Positions 46,598-59,028 of a stretch of 64,000 bases of DNA are shown here, piece by piece. Source of the stretch: Zygnema cylindricum. Its lineage: Eukaryota > Streptophyta > Zygnematophyceae > Zygnematales > Zygnemataceae. The stretch spans positions 65,697-129,696 of the forward strand of contig JBBHKE010000660.1 of assembly GCA_037447655.1 (NCBI GenBank). Reading direction: 5' to 3'. The notes beneath the pieces were generated by a model. The model was given only the letters and a program-made list of their open reading frames with translations, made no database searches and was not told the origin of the DNA. The position numbers were made by a program, and so were the translations under genes. How positions within the stretch are numbered: position 1 is the first letter of the stretch; every line of letters begins with the position of its first letter.

Positions 46598-46822
46598 TTA
46601 CTCTGTCCCGCAATAGACCGGACACTCTTTCTTTGCATGGAACACCGCTGTAGGTCACGCTCGTCTGGAATCTCCCTTTGACGTTTGCGCGAACATTTTG
46701 ATGCTGGAAGTTCGGAAGTTCGGTACTTTGAAACGTGATCCTGAAGGTTTCATTCGAAGATTCTACTGTAGCCCTAAAACTGGAAAGAAACGCCATTCTA
46801 TCTGCCATTCTTAGATCCTATC

Positions 46823-49800
46823 ATGGCGCCTTTGGTTTTTAGGAACACTGTGGTCCTTTTTTGGACCATTGTCTCCTGTCTGGTGTTGGAATTCAGTCTA
46901 GGGAAGGCGTGGGAGGCCGATGACCTGCCCGGATGGATAGGAGATAGGTAATTTACTGCCATGTCAGCTAATTGATGCCATGTCAGCATGCATTCCAGTC
47001 GTATGACATTGCATTGCTGAGAGCACTTTATCTCTTTTTTGTTTTTTTGGAGATGTTTTAAATTGAAAATTTACCTCCATTGCTGCACTTGTTTATGGTA
47101 AACCTCCCTGGTTCGATTTTTTCAATGTGTTCTGGTAATGAATAGTTTTTTTTTTTTTTTAAGGTACCTTTTTGTTTGTGGTTGAAACAATTTGTTTTTT
47201 TTGGCAATTTTGTCAGCTACCGAGGAGGAAAGAGTGGTGGAGTTCATGCAGGAGGAAAATCTCTTTTGAGGGGCCCCGATCCGATAATTATCGATCCTAC
47301 TAAAGTTATTCAACTTTCTTGGAAACCAAGGTGAGTCATATTTCCTTCCCACCCTACATTCTACATTTATCATCATTACATTTATCATCATTTTATCATC
47401 CTATTGCAACCACTTAGCATGTAAATTCCATACTACTCCCATCTTCGACACTCACTTCTATCCACTTGTAGCAGCAAAAAATCTGGCGTTTGACCACTTT
47501 CGCTTTTTCTTTTCTTAGAATGGCAGTGATGGATATGTGCGTGCATTCATATGAATTGTCCTCTTTTTTCTGATAAACTGTTTAGAAACTGATTAGGGAC
47601 TGATTTGAAACGGACTAGAAGCTGAGAGACCTTTGCATTTTCTGCTTGAGAGTCGCTCCGTCTGTGGTCGACATGAATCCCCTTGTTGCATTTTGGTTGG
47701 GTGATGGATGCCTTTTCGTGCACTGTTCAGATGAGGAAACTCGATGAACAAATTATTGCATAATTTTTTCTGTTTGACTTATACTTGGTTTCCCGGAATG
47801 TGTTGCCAGAGCATTTTTGTACAAGGGATTTTTGTCTAGTGAAGAATGTGACCACCTCGTCGGCCTGGTAAGCCCATTGGTCTCATTGGGAGTTCAAAAT
47901 AGCCTATATTGCATTTAGGCAGTTGAAACTATAGCTAGTTAAGGCAAAGCCTAAAAACAATTGAACCATTAACCTTTTATAGTAGCGCGAACGTTCAATA
48001 GTAATGAGTCGAACAGTTGAATTTGAAACTTGATGACAAAAATGCAATTTTTATATGTTTCCAATTGTGACTGTCTTATGGTCGCCGCAAACGCTGGTTG
48101 GTCCAGGAGTATCTACAATTAGTCTAGTCTAGTTATCGTTGTCTTAAAAACAGGAAGAACGCTGTTGAGAATTGCATTTTTTATAGTTACCGTAATAATC
48201 TGTTTGTACCCTTCATTGGCTCTGGTTTATCTTTACCACTTATGAGATTTTTACTGTTTCAACAACAGTTGACTACAGTGCAAGCCATCATGAGTACAGG
48301 TTAATATGTGCAACAAATAGAGTGCATGCTATCGTCCCCTTTTATTTTTCTTCTTCCTAAAGAAGAGTGCGCGTTCATTAAGCAATGATGGCTGGACGGG
48401 GTTTTTTACCTGACTGTTGACTTTGGGCAGTTACCTGATAGTACTTGGACGATTCTATTCTCGTTAGTATATCTTTGTTTTTGTTTTAGGCAAGTTACAT
48501 CGACAAACTCTATAGAAGCATTAAATCAATCCTAGCTTCCCATAGTAAGTAAATGAGCATTTAAAAAAAAAGTTTGAATTTGAAATTTCATGTGTTGTTG
48601 TCTGTGACTGAAATGTCATTTATTGTTATCTGTGACTGCTGCACCCGGATATTGCAATCTGTTCCTCCTTTTCTGGAATAACTTCAGAAACTTGTGAAAG
48701 GAGGAAATTAGGGAACCCCTATTGCTGCCTTGCTCGGGATGGTTTTTTTAATTGCCACTTGTGCTATGTAATTCGAAGGTTGCAAGTTTGGCCACATAGC
48801 CCATTTTTCTTTGCCGTGGGGTTTTGGGACTTTCCTGCAATGCCATGTGGCAGGCAAAGCCGAAACTACAGCAGTCGATGGTCGCAGATACTGTCTCGGG
48901 AAAGGCTTTGGCTAGTGAGATCCGTACAAGCTGGGGGATGTTCATAACCGCTAAGGTGATGCATCTTTTCCTAATACTACTTGCTCTCACTTTCACCCTT
49001 GATTTGTGGTCTTCTGTTTTGTTGTGCGGCATGTCCTCTGTTCGTTCGATGGTACCAATCAATCAGGCAAGGGACAAGGTGGAGAGGTCAATGGTGGTTG
49101 ATAATGACAGCGGGGAAGGTGTTTTGAGTGAAATCCGTACGAGCGCAGGAATGTTCCTTGACAAGTATCAGGTGCAACTTCAGCACTTCTTAAATTCGCT
49201 AACCTTTTTTGCTGTTGCTCAAAGGGAAAACTGGGTGTGAGGGTTTCCCGATGACAGTTCTCTCTCCCTCTCCCTGCCTATGTATGGCTATTTTTGCTTG
49301 TCGCTGTTACTGCAGTGAAAATCACAAAAAAGAGTACAGAGTTTGACAATGTATGTGTTATCATATAACAGTCGAATAGGTTAGTGAATGAATGCAATGA
49401 TATGGATGAAGGAGATTGTTGTGGCTGACATGTTTTTCCATGTATACTGTTTAACGAAACATTTGTTAAAATTTTCATGAGTGAAGGTTTTAGTGGATGA
49501 AGGTGGTTCTTCACTGCCTCATCTCCATGAAAACTTGGAGCTGAATTGGAATTGATGGTGTAATGTGGAGTCAATGCAAAATCCTTTCTCTATATTGTCT
49601 ACTTCCGATGACTGCTTTTTAAGCTGTCAATTATCTGATATGTTGCCTTTTCAGTTTGAATGAACAGCTTTGAGCTGCCTCGTTCTTTGATTTTTTGAAA
49701 GTTTTTTGTTACTGAACCTTAACTTGTGCAACAAGTAGTATTATTTGCAGATGGTTTTTATCGGTTCACGTTCACATAATGAGGTGAAAAAGCAGTTTCT

Positions 49801-52262
49801 GAGTAAATTATTGTTTCTTTGACAGATGATCAATAGTCAATATTATTGACTGAATTTGTGATTTCCATGTCAAAATATTACGATTCCTGCTCGACAATTA
49901 CCAAATCCAGTTTAAAACCTATTCATCAATCGCAGAAATGTGTTTAATGTCATGCCCTTTTGTTTTTGTATTTTAGGCGTTTTTTTTCAATAACTATGTC
50001 TCTTATCTACTCTCCTTTTTGTTCTTGTCTTACCAACAGTTGTTTTATGTTATTTTTTTCTTCTCTTCTCTTGCGTTTTCAAGATTGATGGGCATGTTTA
50101 GTGATTTAATTTCGCAACTTCGGTCATAGGTAGTTAAGCAGTCCAGTTTAGAGCTACTCACATATCTTATTTAGGATACTTGAAAGTTATTTATAGGAGT
50201 GATTATTTTGTTGCACCGTGTAGAACTACAGATTGTTGGCCTCGTCTCCAGTTCCTTAAAGTAACGACTTTCTGTTTTATGTAATGTTATTGTTGTTTTT
50301 TTTTTTTTTTTCAGGTTGAGGTAGGAGAAAATTCCATCTTTTTTTTATTAAGCGTTACAATGGGCAAGAGAAGTGTGATGGAGTTTGGACATCTGTCCTT
50401 CTAGAAGTTTTGAGGGAGAGAGTGTTCTTCTTTTTGTTTCTTCTATTGCATTCTTTTTTGGTTTCTTTCTTTTTTTGGTTCTCATGTTGAAAAAGGACAT
50501 GGGGGCTCTTACAGGACGAAGTTGTGAAAAGGGTGGAGGAACGTATCGCTGCATGGACATTTCTTCCCAAAGGTTAGTCTTAACATGGAACAGTTGAGCC
50601 CTAATATCTTCAAAATCCAGAAGAAGACTTGTAGAAATTCTTTACATTTGTTTTTTTTTGTTTTTTTGTCACTTATGTTGCTTTCGTTTCATTGAAACCT
50701 CTTTTTAGGGCCTGGTCTCTATTGTAGATTGCAAGTGTCAGCAGTATACTTTCCATAGAGGATGCATGAAAGTAAGTGTTTTAAGTAAGATTTTTTAATA
50801 ACGATTTAGAGCTGATAGTGTGTGTATGTGATAAGACTACTACTGCAGATTTGATGTTTGGCAATAGTTTATGGTTTGTATTTGTTAATGCCCATTTATG
50901 TAAGTTAAACCACTTTGTTGCACTACACCGCGAATCGCTATTAGCGTTAAAAACTCTATTTTTGTCCCGCTTTTTTTTGTCCTCTGAACACAAAGTATCG
51001 TATTTTTATTTGTGCAAATTCTTTCTGCGGTTGATAATTGTCCATGTCATCTAAAACGGAAATGGAATATTTAACGCTAAAACAGTCCTCATACTAATAA
51101 TTTCTTGGTGTAGTGTATTTTCTTAGTTTTTTCTGCCTTCTGGCTCTTTCTTGGTAAAAGTAATGCTGATCCAGTTTGAATGTTATACATATTCAGAAAA
51201 CTGATAGTTATAGGGACATAAGGGTTTGCGCCTATTTGAAATTTCTATAGTAGCTGATCTATGTGTTGGTATGTTCTGTTGCAGAGAACGGAGAGGCTAT
51301 TCAAGTTCTTCGTTACAATCATGGACAGAAATACGATGCCCATTTTGATTTTTTCCATGACAAGACAAACATTCAAATGGGAGGACATCGTATAGCCACA
51401 GTTCTTATGTACCTTTCAGATGTCGAACATGGTGGAGAAACTGTTTTTCCGAGCTCGCAAGTGAGTTCATCTATTAGGGAAATTGTTAGGCAGGAAGGAA
51501 TGTTGAGTTTTCGCAGCGATAAGCAGCCTTATTTGCAAAAGTTGATACATTTTAACGCCGGACCTTCATGCGTTAAATCATGATCTGATTTTTATTTTTT
51601 TTTGTTTCTGTTGGTTGGGGATTGACTGACAGGATACATCGGAGAAAGATGATACCTGGTCTGAGTGTGGGAAGAGTGGTGTTGCTGGTACGTGTTTCCA
51701 TCTCTAAAAACCTTACAAGATAAGGATTATCAGTTATGAAATGGATCAGAGAAAGTGTTTAAACTCCGATTTGCTGCAAATGAATCACTTTTTTTATCAT
51801 GCATGCTCAGAAAATTCATAAATTTCCCATTCTTCAAAATCATCTATATTTACAACTAACCCTAAAATAAGGAAATCGTGTCATCGACCCCCTTACTGGT
51901 TTACAATCCACTCTCGACTTTACCTCTACCCACCCTTTGGAGTTGCAGTAAAACCGGCAAAAGGAGATGCTTTGCTGTTCTTTAGTCTTCATCCCGATGC
52001 AAGTACCGACGAGATGTCTCTCCATACTGGTTGCCCAGTCTTGAAAGGAGAGAAATGGTCCGCGACAAAATGGATCCACGTGTCAAATTTTGAACAACCC
52101 ACGCGAGATCCGACGTCTTGTACCAATGACGATCCTCGGTGTGAGGAGTGGGCAATAGCCGGAGAATGTTCGAAAAATGTTCCTTATATGGTTGGAGAAG
52201 GAGACTATGGGGGAGCTTGTAGGAAAGCTTGTAAAGCTTGCAGTACGGCAAGTAATGCTTGA
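46823..52262 (+). CDS. Plant-type prolyl 4-hydroxylase with ShK domain (8 exons, exon 4 duplicated)
   Basis: 2-Oxoglutarate/Fe(II) enzyme that hydroxylates prolines of secreted proteins in ER/Golgi, as in cell-wall glycoproteins. Exons: 46823-46947, 47217-47330, 47810-47867, then 48854-48955 (4A) or 49067-49171 (4B), 50515-50572, 51285-51460, 51633-51687, 51949-52262. The product is 334 aa with 4B, 333 with 4A, both in frame. Visible: N-terminal signal anchor ([18 protein letters not shown]), CDHLVGL, iron site HFD in [31 protein letters not shown], distal His in SLHTGCP and the 2-oxoglutarate Lys in [13 protein letters not shown] six-Cys ShK domain follows, from CTNDDPRC to CRKACKAC. The ATG lies 226 bp after a Harbinger-like element end. 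All catalytic residues are in exons common to both isoforms. Confidence 0.93.
48854..48955 (+). other. Prolyl 4-hydroxylase alternative exon 4A
   Basis: 102 bp, phase 0 to 0, bounded by GTGGCAG acceptor and GTGATG donor. It encodes [20 protein letters not shown] followed by [14 protein letters not shown]. This is the family block following CDHL, and the AKPKL..S.VAD form is the more canonical of the two copies. Confidence 0.8.
49067..49171 (+). other. Prolyl 4-hydroxylase alternative exon 4B
   Basis: 105 bp, phase 0 to 0, bounded by AATCAG acceptor and GTGCAA donor. It encodes [20 protein letters not shown] followed by [15 protein letters not shown]. The final KYQ joins to [14 protein letters not shown] in the canonical way, so this copy has the more canonical 3' end. 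Confidence 0.8.
50924..51112. mobile_element. TACACCG-type MITE in prolyl 4-hydroxylase intron 5
   Basis: Begins TACACCGCGAATCGCTATTA and ends with the decayed right end CTAATAATTTCTTGGTGTA. 189 bp. Non-coding. Confidence 0.7.
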
Positions 52263-54089
52263 AGAAGCGTTTAACGGAATTCCGGTGGGTTTTTACAACG
52301 ATTTCTATGTGATTCGTCCGTTTTTTTAATGGGTACAGGGAGGGTTCTGAGACGGGCTGGAGATTTTAGTCTGTTTTTGCTTAAGTTTAGGAGTATTTCG
52401 AGAACTAGGAAGGGATATTGGTTTGCTTTTATTCTACGGAGGAGTTTATGAACAAATAATAGTAAATAATAATAGCTTTCTTGTAGTAACTTGTTTGTTT
52501 TGTTTCTTGTTATCACATTAATTTCTTAAATCCCCGTGTCTTTTACTTAAGTCTTTACCAATTGTACATCTCCCGGATTTTCTAATTGGCGGTTGATGGT
52601 TTTTCTCACACGATAAACATAAAAAGAAGTTTTACATACAATAAGCTTCTCACTTCATTTTCAAGCTTTAATTGTCCCATAGTCCATCGTATCAAATTGT
52701 GTATAAACCCGGAGTATGTTTTGTAATGATCTGTTCCAATAAGGAATAGGTTAAATTTGCTGATGTCATGCACATTCTATTCTGGGGACTTGCTTTACAA
52801 GCATTTTTTTTCTTTTTCTTAAGTTTAGGAAAGAGGAGAAAAACAACTTCATGTTGATTGAGTGGATGGAGATATAGTGTGGTTCATATTGCATATTTTC
52901 CGGAGCATTTGCTTGTCCACACTAATCTGTGGTTCACATATTGACTCTTTGCTCACACATGACAACCAAGAGTCGTAATCAAATTTTGGAATCCTTATTT
53001 AGTTTGCCAAAGGAAATTTTCTCATCAGAATCTCGGTGTTTGCATTAAAGTCTTGTCCCTTGATTTTACTTTGAGCCAAACTTTATAAACTTTATGTGTG
53101 ATGTTCTGCCACTGAGTGAATTAAAAGCAACCTTTATAATGTAGCAACTCGATACAATCTAGTTAGTAATATATGGCATTGTAGTATCTTGACAAGCTTG
53201 TTCGAAGCAAAGATATACACATGGAAGCTTGTAATGAACATGAGAAGAGAGCATAAACATATTATCGCCACAACAATTAATAATGATGGATTTACAAACA
53301 TTATATCTCTAGGGCTTCCAACTAAGGGGAAACTGGCTAATCGCGTAGTGTAAATGGGCGACGATTACGCACACCTCATATTGGAGGTAATAGACTCATC
53401 GGGCCAGTTTGTCTCGTCACAATACTAAAGCTATTTCCAAGCTCACTTCTACGGAAAATCTGAAACAACACTTGTCGTATGGAACTCTATCCTGAAGTGC
53501 TGTGTATTGTTCCCTCAACATAGAGAAATTTGATGTTCCTTTGTTCCTTGTTTCTTTGTATTCGTTTACGCTCCTCCGTTTTCGCTTTCTTCAATCTAAT
53601 TCTTGTGCTAGCCATGTGCTTACATGGGGAAATTTCCAGTGAATCTTACTGTGTTGCATCATCGGGACACTAAATGTTATAAATTGTAAGATTAAGAAAG
53701 CACAGTGGTAAACTATCTGATTACATGGAAACGGAAAGTAAAAGAAAGGCAAAAACGAAACTGAAAAACTAAACACGGGTGGAAGCGAACAAAAAGGAAA
53801 TCCAGGTCGGAAAAAAGAAAGGAATGGACACGCAAACAAGGGCAAGCCAACAAAAGACATGGAAAGGGACAACAAGCACAAAACAACAACAAAGTAACGC
53901 ATCCAAAACAAAAACCACCTAACATAACTTCAACAAAGTTAAAAGAACTAACCCTTTCAATCCTCTAGGCTCGGTGATGAATGTAGTGGGAGTTCCAACC
54001 ATAACAGCACCAACAGTTCGAAGTAGACTAAAAGCTTGCACTTAATATAAAACCACTAATAAACGTCGATAAAAAGAATCAAAACCAAA
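52263..54089. other. 3' flank of prolyl 4-hydroxylase and gene-free sequence
   Basis: No frame or repeat family recognised. 53700-53920 is A-rich on the plus strand and gives only composition-driven frames. Confidence 0.5.
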
Positions 54090-54540
54090 AGGCCTAAGGA
54101 GAACGGCTCCCAAGGCTCCTCCCCACAAAAGGGTGTGAACCACAAGTACGGAGGAACCCAACTCCCACACAACCAAATATCTGGACCCATCGCAGTAATA
54201 ATCATACAAGACGCATTCATGACATTACAATGTGAATAATCTCGCTCATTTGTGAAGCATCACACGGCCACCCCAACGTGTCGAGCTGCATAAAGAACGA
54301 CTGCAACCAAAGCAAGGTTCATCGAAATAATGTCACCAAAAATACATCGGTCACCATCGAACAAAGCAATATCCATCCCCACGATGGAATAATATGTGAC
54401 ACCTCATGATGACTAAAACGCCCTCCTCAAAAACAACAATCGTAATAGTCCCCGTAATCATGTACCTCCACATCCGGCCTGCGGCCGCTGTCAAACACAC
54501 GCACATTGGCGTAACCGCCAGGTGTGGCCCCTTTCCATAA
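54090..54540 (-). pseudogene. LINE (RLE-type) C-terminal relic
   Basis: On the minus strand EVSHIIPSWG, CIFGDIISMN, YAARHVGVAV and a WLCGSWV-like end follow the order of REVSHIIPSR, TFGDIVLTNP, QAARHMGVAA and FGCLGVAL in the 54909 copy. It lies back to back with that copy. Confidence 0.75.
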
Positions 54541-54593
54541 ATCTCCTTCTCCCCTTCCATTCCACGGCAGAAATCCCTTTCCCCCCACTAAAT

Positions 54594-54678
54594 TTACACA
54601 CACCTCATACACACACGCTCCCACACACACAACCGCACACACACACACAAAAAATAATAATAATAATAATAATAATAT
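54594..54678 (+). repeat. (CA)n and (AAT)n microsatellites
   Basis: ACACACAC runs at 54594-54650 followed by about nine AAT units, in the presumed 5' region of the LINE copy. Confidence 0.95.
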
Positions 54679-54908
54679 CTTATCCCTCCCCTCAGAGCAG
54701 CAATTCCTCCCCATTTCTTCCCAAAAGCAGACGCTAGGTCCCTTCCCCCATATTCCCCGTTTTAACTCCAGTGCATCCTTTCTCCCACCCTACCCATGGT
54801 TCCGTCCCACTACCATTTCCACCATCTATTTCATAGGGTTTCCTTTTTTCCTTCCCATTTCCCCCTTCCTCTCCCTCTTTCACGTCCCATGCTTCTCCCT
54901 CTCATTCA

Positions 54909-57899
54909 ATGACCATGTCCGGCAGTGCATCTTCGCCTCCTCTCCCTCGTTCACCTCCTCCACCTAAACCTCGCAAACAAGCCTCAACACGGGTAGAATG
55001 TATCGGCTGTCATAACCATTTCGCGAACGGGGTCGGTATTGACCGACATACAAAGAGTTGTCAACAATTTTTGGCCCAGAGCGGCCCTTCCTCTTGTACC
55101 CTTTCTTCCACCATACTCCCGTCCGGACCTACGAGCGAAGATTGGGCATTTGTACGCGATTTAGACGTGCTCGGAGCTTATGATTTGGGGGCCCCCCGTC
55201 CGCGATTATACACGCGGATTCCCATGGCTGTGCGGATTATCGTACAGGACGCCCTCCACCTTCCTTTGTCCCGTATTTATTCGGATCCCACGGATGTTGG
55301 ACCTTGGCACCTCCTTTTCATGTTTTCACTTTGGGTTCTAGTCTTACCTGGCCGTGGGGGTGGTAGCGGGGCCCGAGAAACTATGGCCCGATGTCGACGT
55401 TTCCTTCGAGGTGATTGGCGGGCCCTTCATGCCGAGCACGAGGATCGAGTTGCGAGTGCTTCTTTCACTCCACGTCGTACATCTCGGACTTCAGATGTGC
55501 CATCTTCCTATCGTCGTGTGGTTCATTTGGGTCGAGTGGGTGAGCTCTCTCGAGCGGTTCGGGCCCTCCAACCATTTAATCCCGCTCCTCGGTCTGCCGC
55601 GACTGTTGAGATTCTCCGGGCTCTTCATCCACCAGCTCCTACCCCTCAGTCCCCCTCTATTCACACCTTCGAGCCGCCAAAGTGTTTGATCTTGGATCGA
55701 GACTCCTTTATTAAAGCCCTTACGACTTCTCCACATCTTTCAGCGGGGGGTCCTTCGGGCACTGTTTATGAGCTCTTGAGCTCTTTCGCGACGTTTTGCC
55801 TCCAGAATCTGGTGCCCGAGGTTTTGATATGTTTTTTCGTGTTTGTTCCCTTATTGCAGCTGGCATTGTCCCTTCCCGTATTTGTGATCTCCTCACGGCC
55901 TCCCGCCTCGTAGCTGTCACCACACCCAATGGGGGAATCCGCCCTATTGCAGTGGGCGAGGTATTGTACCGGTTGGTGGCCCGCGCCATCTGCATCCAGC
56001 TCCAGCCCGCTTTCCATGATTATTTCTCTCCTCATCAGTTTGGAGTGGCAACCCGGGGGGTTTTGAGGCCGTGGTTCATGGGATCCGGGCTTTGTTAGAT
56101 GCCCATCCAGATTGGTTAGTCCTCCGGGTTGATGTTTCTAATGCCTTTAATACAATGGATCGGAATGCAATTTTTTCGGAGCTTATGGCTGCACCTTCCC
56201 CGATTGCCCAGATATTTCCTTTTGTGAAAGCTTTTTATTCACTGAGCAGTAGCCTCTCTTTCTCCAGTGATGATGATTTGGTCCCACTTTCCTCCACAAC
56301 TGGCACTCGTCACGGTGATCCTCTTGGGGGCCCTTTGTTTTCCCTAGCCCATTACCGCGCCCTCCGAGCTTCCGCAACTGCTTATCCTTCTTGTCTTTTC
56401 CCTTCAGTTGCAGATGACACACACATTATGGGTCCTTCGGATCAGGTTTTACCGGCCTATGACTTTTTCAAGGCTCGCTTGGCCGAACTCAATCTTTCGG
56501 TCTAGCCCTCTAAGTGTGTTGTTTGGTCCCCACGTCCTATTCCTCCTCCTTTCACTCCCCCTCTTGGTTTTCAGACTCCTCCTCCTTCTGAAGGCATTTG
56601 TGTGTTGGGTTGCCCACTGGGTTCCGATCCATACGTCACAACATTCCTTGATTCCGCTCTCCAGACAAATTTATCTCACGTGGACGACCTTCCTCACCTT
56701 TCTGATCCCCAGGTGGCCTTTGCTCTTCTCACACGGTGTTTTCCTCACCGGCCCTGCTACCTTAGTCGGACTTCCCCTCCCACCCCATCCTTTGTGTCCT
56801 CACTTTGTGCATTCGATGATCGGCTTATGGATGTCCTCCACAGTTTGCTAGGCCGTGGAGCTTTTGATCGCGAGTCTAGGCCTGGGGCACGCATCCAAGC
56901 CTCTCTTCTTGTCTTGGCTGGCGGTTTGGGTTTACTCTCGACGGCGCGTGTTGCTCCAGCCGCCTATTTGGGGAGTTTGTGCCTTGTTGCTTCCACTATT
57001 GTCTCTCGTTTTTTGGCCGGGGACACTCCTATTCTTGGGGCCGTGGTTCCTCGTGTTTCGGATGGTGAGTTTGCCTTCCAGCGGTCCTTTTTGGATGCAT
57101 CACGTTCTCTTACTCCGGCTGCTATCGAGGACATGCCGATTTTTTCCACCCTCGTTACGATACAGTTGCGCGTGTTCAGGAATCCATTTCTGATCGGGTT
57201 GTCGCCGCTATTAAATTCCAGCTTCTTCAGGTGCTTCCTTCTAATTCTTCACGTGCACGTTTTCTATCTTGTGGCGGACCTGGCTCTGGAGCTTGGCTAT
57301 TGGCCGTTCCTATCTTATCCACTCTTCGTTTCACCCTTGCTCAGTTCACCACGGCCCTTAGGTTCCGGCTTGGCCTCCCTCACCCACCTTTGCTTGGCTC
57401 ACTTGTTTGCTCCTGCGGCCATGTTCTCGAGCTTGACGGGGTCCATTTGCTTCGTTGCTCCCACGGGGGCGAGTTGATTCATGCGCACGACACGATTCGA
57501 GACACCATCGCTACTATCGCTTTTGAGGGGGGATTTTCTGTTTGTCGCGAGGTCTCTCACATTATTCCTTCGCGTCGGATCGACCTTGTATTACTTGATG
57601 GTGTGCGTCGTACATTTGGTGACATTGTTTTGACGAACCCTACCTCAACTACAATCGTCAACCAAGCGGCTCGGCATATGGGAGTGGCTGCCCGTGACGC
57701 AGCTAAAAGGAAAGAGCGTGATTTTGCCCATCGCGACGCTATGGATGGCTTCATTCCGATGGCGGTCGAGATATTTGGTTGTTTGGGTGTGGCTTTGGAC
57801 GAGTTTTTCCGTACTTGTGGTCGGTGCTCGTTCGAGAGACAAGGACCTGGGAGCCCTCCGGCTTCAGTCCTTACTACTTTTTATTTGTTTGACCCTTGA
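54909..57899 (+). pseudogene. Non-LTR retrotransposon ORF (RLE-type LINE), near full length but broken
   Basis: One protein in pieces: an N-terminal C2HC-type finger (CIGCHNHF...HTKSC) after a Pro-rich start, a linker, then reverse transcriptase motifs (GGIRPIAVGEVLYRL, VDVSNAFNTMDR, GTRHGDPLGGPLF, VADD where YADD is usual). C-terminal are a Cys/His motif (CSCG...GVHLLRCSHGGE) and a nuclease-like RRIDLVLL...GDIVL, reminiscent of the PD-(D/E)XK domain of R2/NeSL-type elements. Breaks: one-base shifts near 55772, 56055 (in a G-run) and 57150, and an in-frame TAG at 56503. It ends at the TGA at 57897. Host and replication use are inferred from the family. The element looks recent compared with its five relics in this window. 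Confidence 0.85.
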
Positions 57900-57904
57900 A
57901 CCTT

Positions 57905-58040
57905 AAATAGAATAAATGACGCTATTTAAGGACGTGGACCATAATTTGCCACGTCTCCTGGCACTGAATTAGATTTAATGACGCTAATTTTTTCTTTACT
58001 CTAATAATTTCTACACGCTAAATACGATCGACGGTGTACT
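57905..58040. mobile_element. Right-end fragment of a TACACCG element
   Basis: Starts right after the LINE stop. Contains GACGCTATTT and GCCACGTC blocks and ends GATCGACGGTGTA, abutting the next element in the CGGTGTACTGTACACCG junction. Its left end is missing. Confidence 0.6.
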
Positions 58041-58041
58041 G

Positions 58042-58585
58042 TACACCGTGAATCGGTATTGGCGTAATGGACGCTATTTAAGGTATCTTTTTTTTTTCCC
58101 CAAATTCTTAAACAGCATGGAATATTCTGTTTTTTCTTTTACGCCATTTAGGGTTCTTTTCCAATTTTTATCATCTAAATAGAGTGTTGTACGGTTGGTG
58201 TCGGACCGTACAAAAATGTACCTTTTTAAGTGAGAAAGTGTAATTAATGGGCTTTAGTAACCACGGACGCATGAGAATATGCGCTCTAAAAAGGGGATGC
58301 AATCGGGTTGTCAAAAATCATGTTCTCACATATTCGTCCGGTAACCGCGTTTCGACAGTGTGAACGTACGATTTGTGTACGATTTGTCAGATTTTGAACA
58401 GAATCTATATTAGTGTAAACAAGTTTGGGGCGGGTGTTTATTTATTTTTAAATCCAAATTAGTATAAGTAAATGTCCAGTATGTATGTTTTTTTTGAAAA
58501 AATCCAAATTCTCAATTAGCGTAAATAACGGTAATTGTTCCTACACGCTAAAGAAACCTTTACGCGAATAACGATTCACGGTGTA
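58042..58585. mobile_element. Family-B TACACCG element, second copy
   Basis: Ends TACACCGTGAATCGGTATTG and AACGATTCACGGTGTA, 544 bp. Interior homologous to 28502-29077. Confidence 0.88.
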
Positions 58586-58811
58586 GTGTACTGTACCCTG
58601 TCAAAAATGTTTTACTTTCTCGTATGTCGGATTGCCGATTTATCGCATCTGCCTGCCGCCGCTATCGCCTACTGACGTGTGGCCGAAAACACGACAGGAC
58701 CACTCACCTACTGTGACCACACCCAGCGACATTATCATATAGCAACGCGACAAAATCACTAATGACACCTTTTTTGAGGTAGCTAGGAGATTCCGTACAT
58801 CTTTGCAACAG

Positions 58812-59028
58812 TACACCGCCAATCGCTATTAGCGTAGAAGTTTCTTTAGCGTATTCTAATAACTAGCGTGGCTTACGCTAATTGGGAATTTGGAAATTTT
58901 CGAAGAAATCGTCTACTCTAATTAGGAATTATGGTTTTTTTAAATAGTATGGATAATTATTTGAGAATAAAATAAAATAAAGCGGGACGGAATTAGCGTA
59001 CACTACGCTAATAGCGATTGGCGGTGTA
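58812..59028. mobile_element. TACACCGCC MITE, 217 bp
   Basis: Near-perfect inverted ends TACACCGCCAATCGCTATTA and TAATAGCGATTGGCGGTGTA with TA flanks, followed by a GTACT-rich stretch. The freshest-looking ends in the window. Confidence 0.92.

Noticed and set aside
54909-55913. 334-codon frame as an intact gene
   Set aside because: It is the N-terminal piece of the broken LINE ORF. Its last part is out of frame after the shift near 55772.
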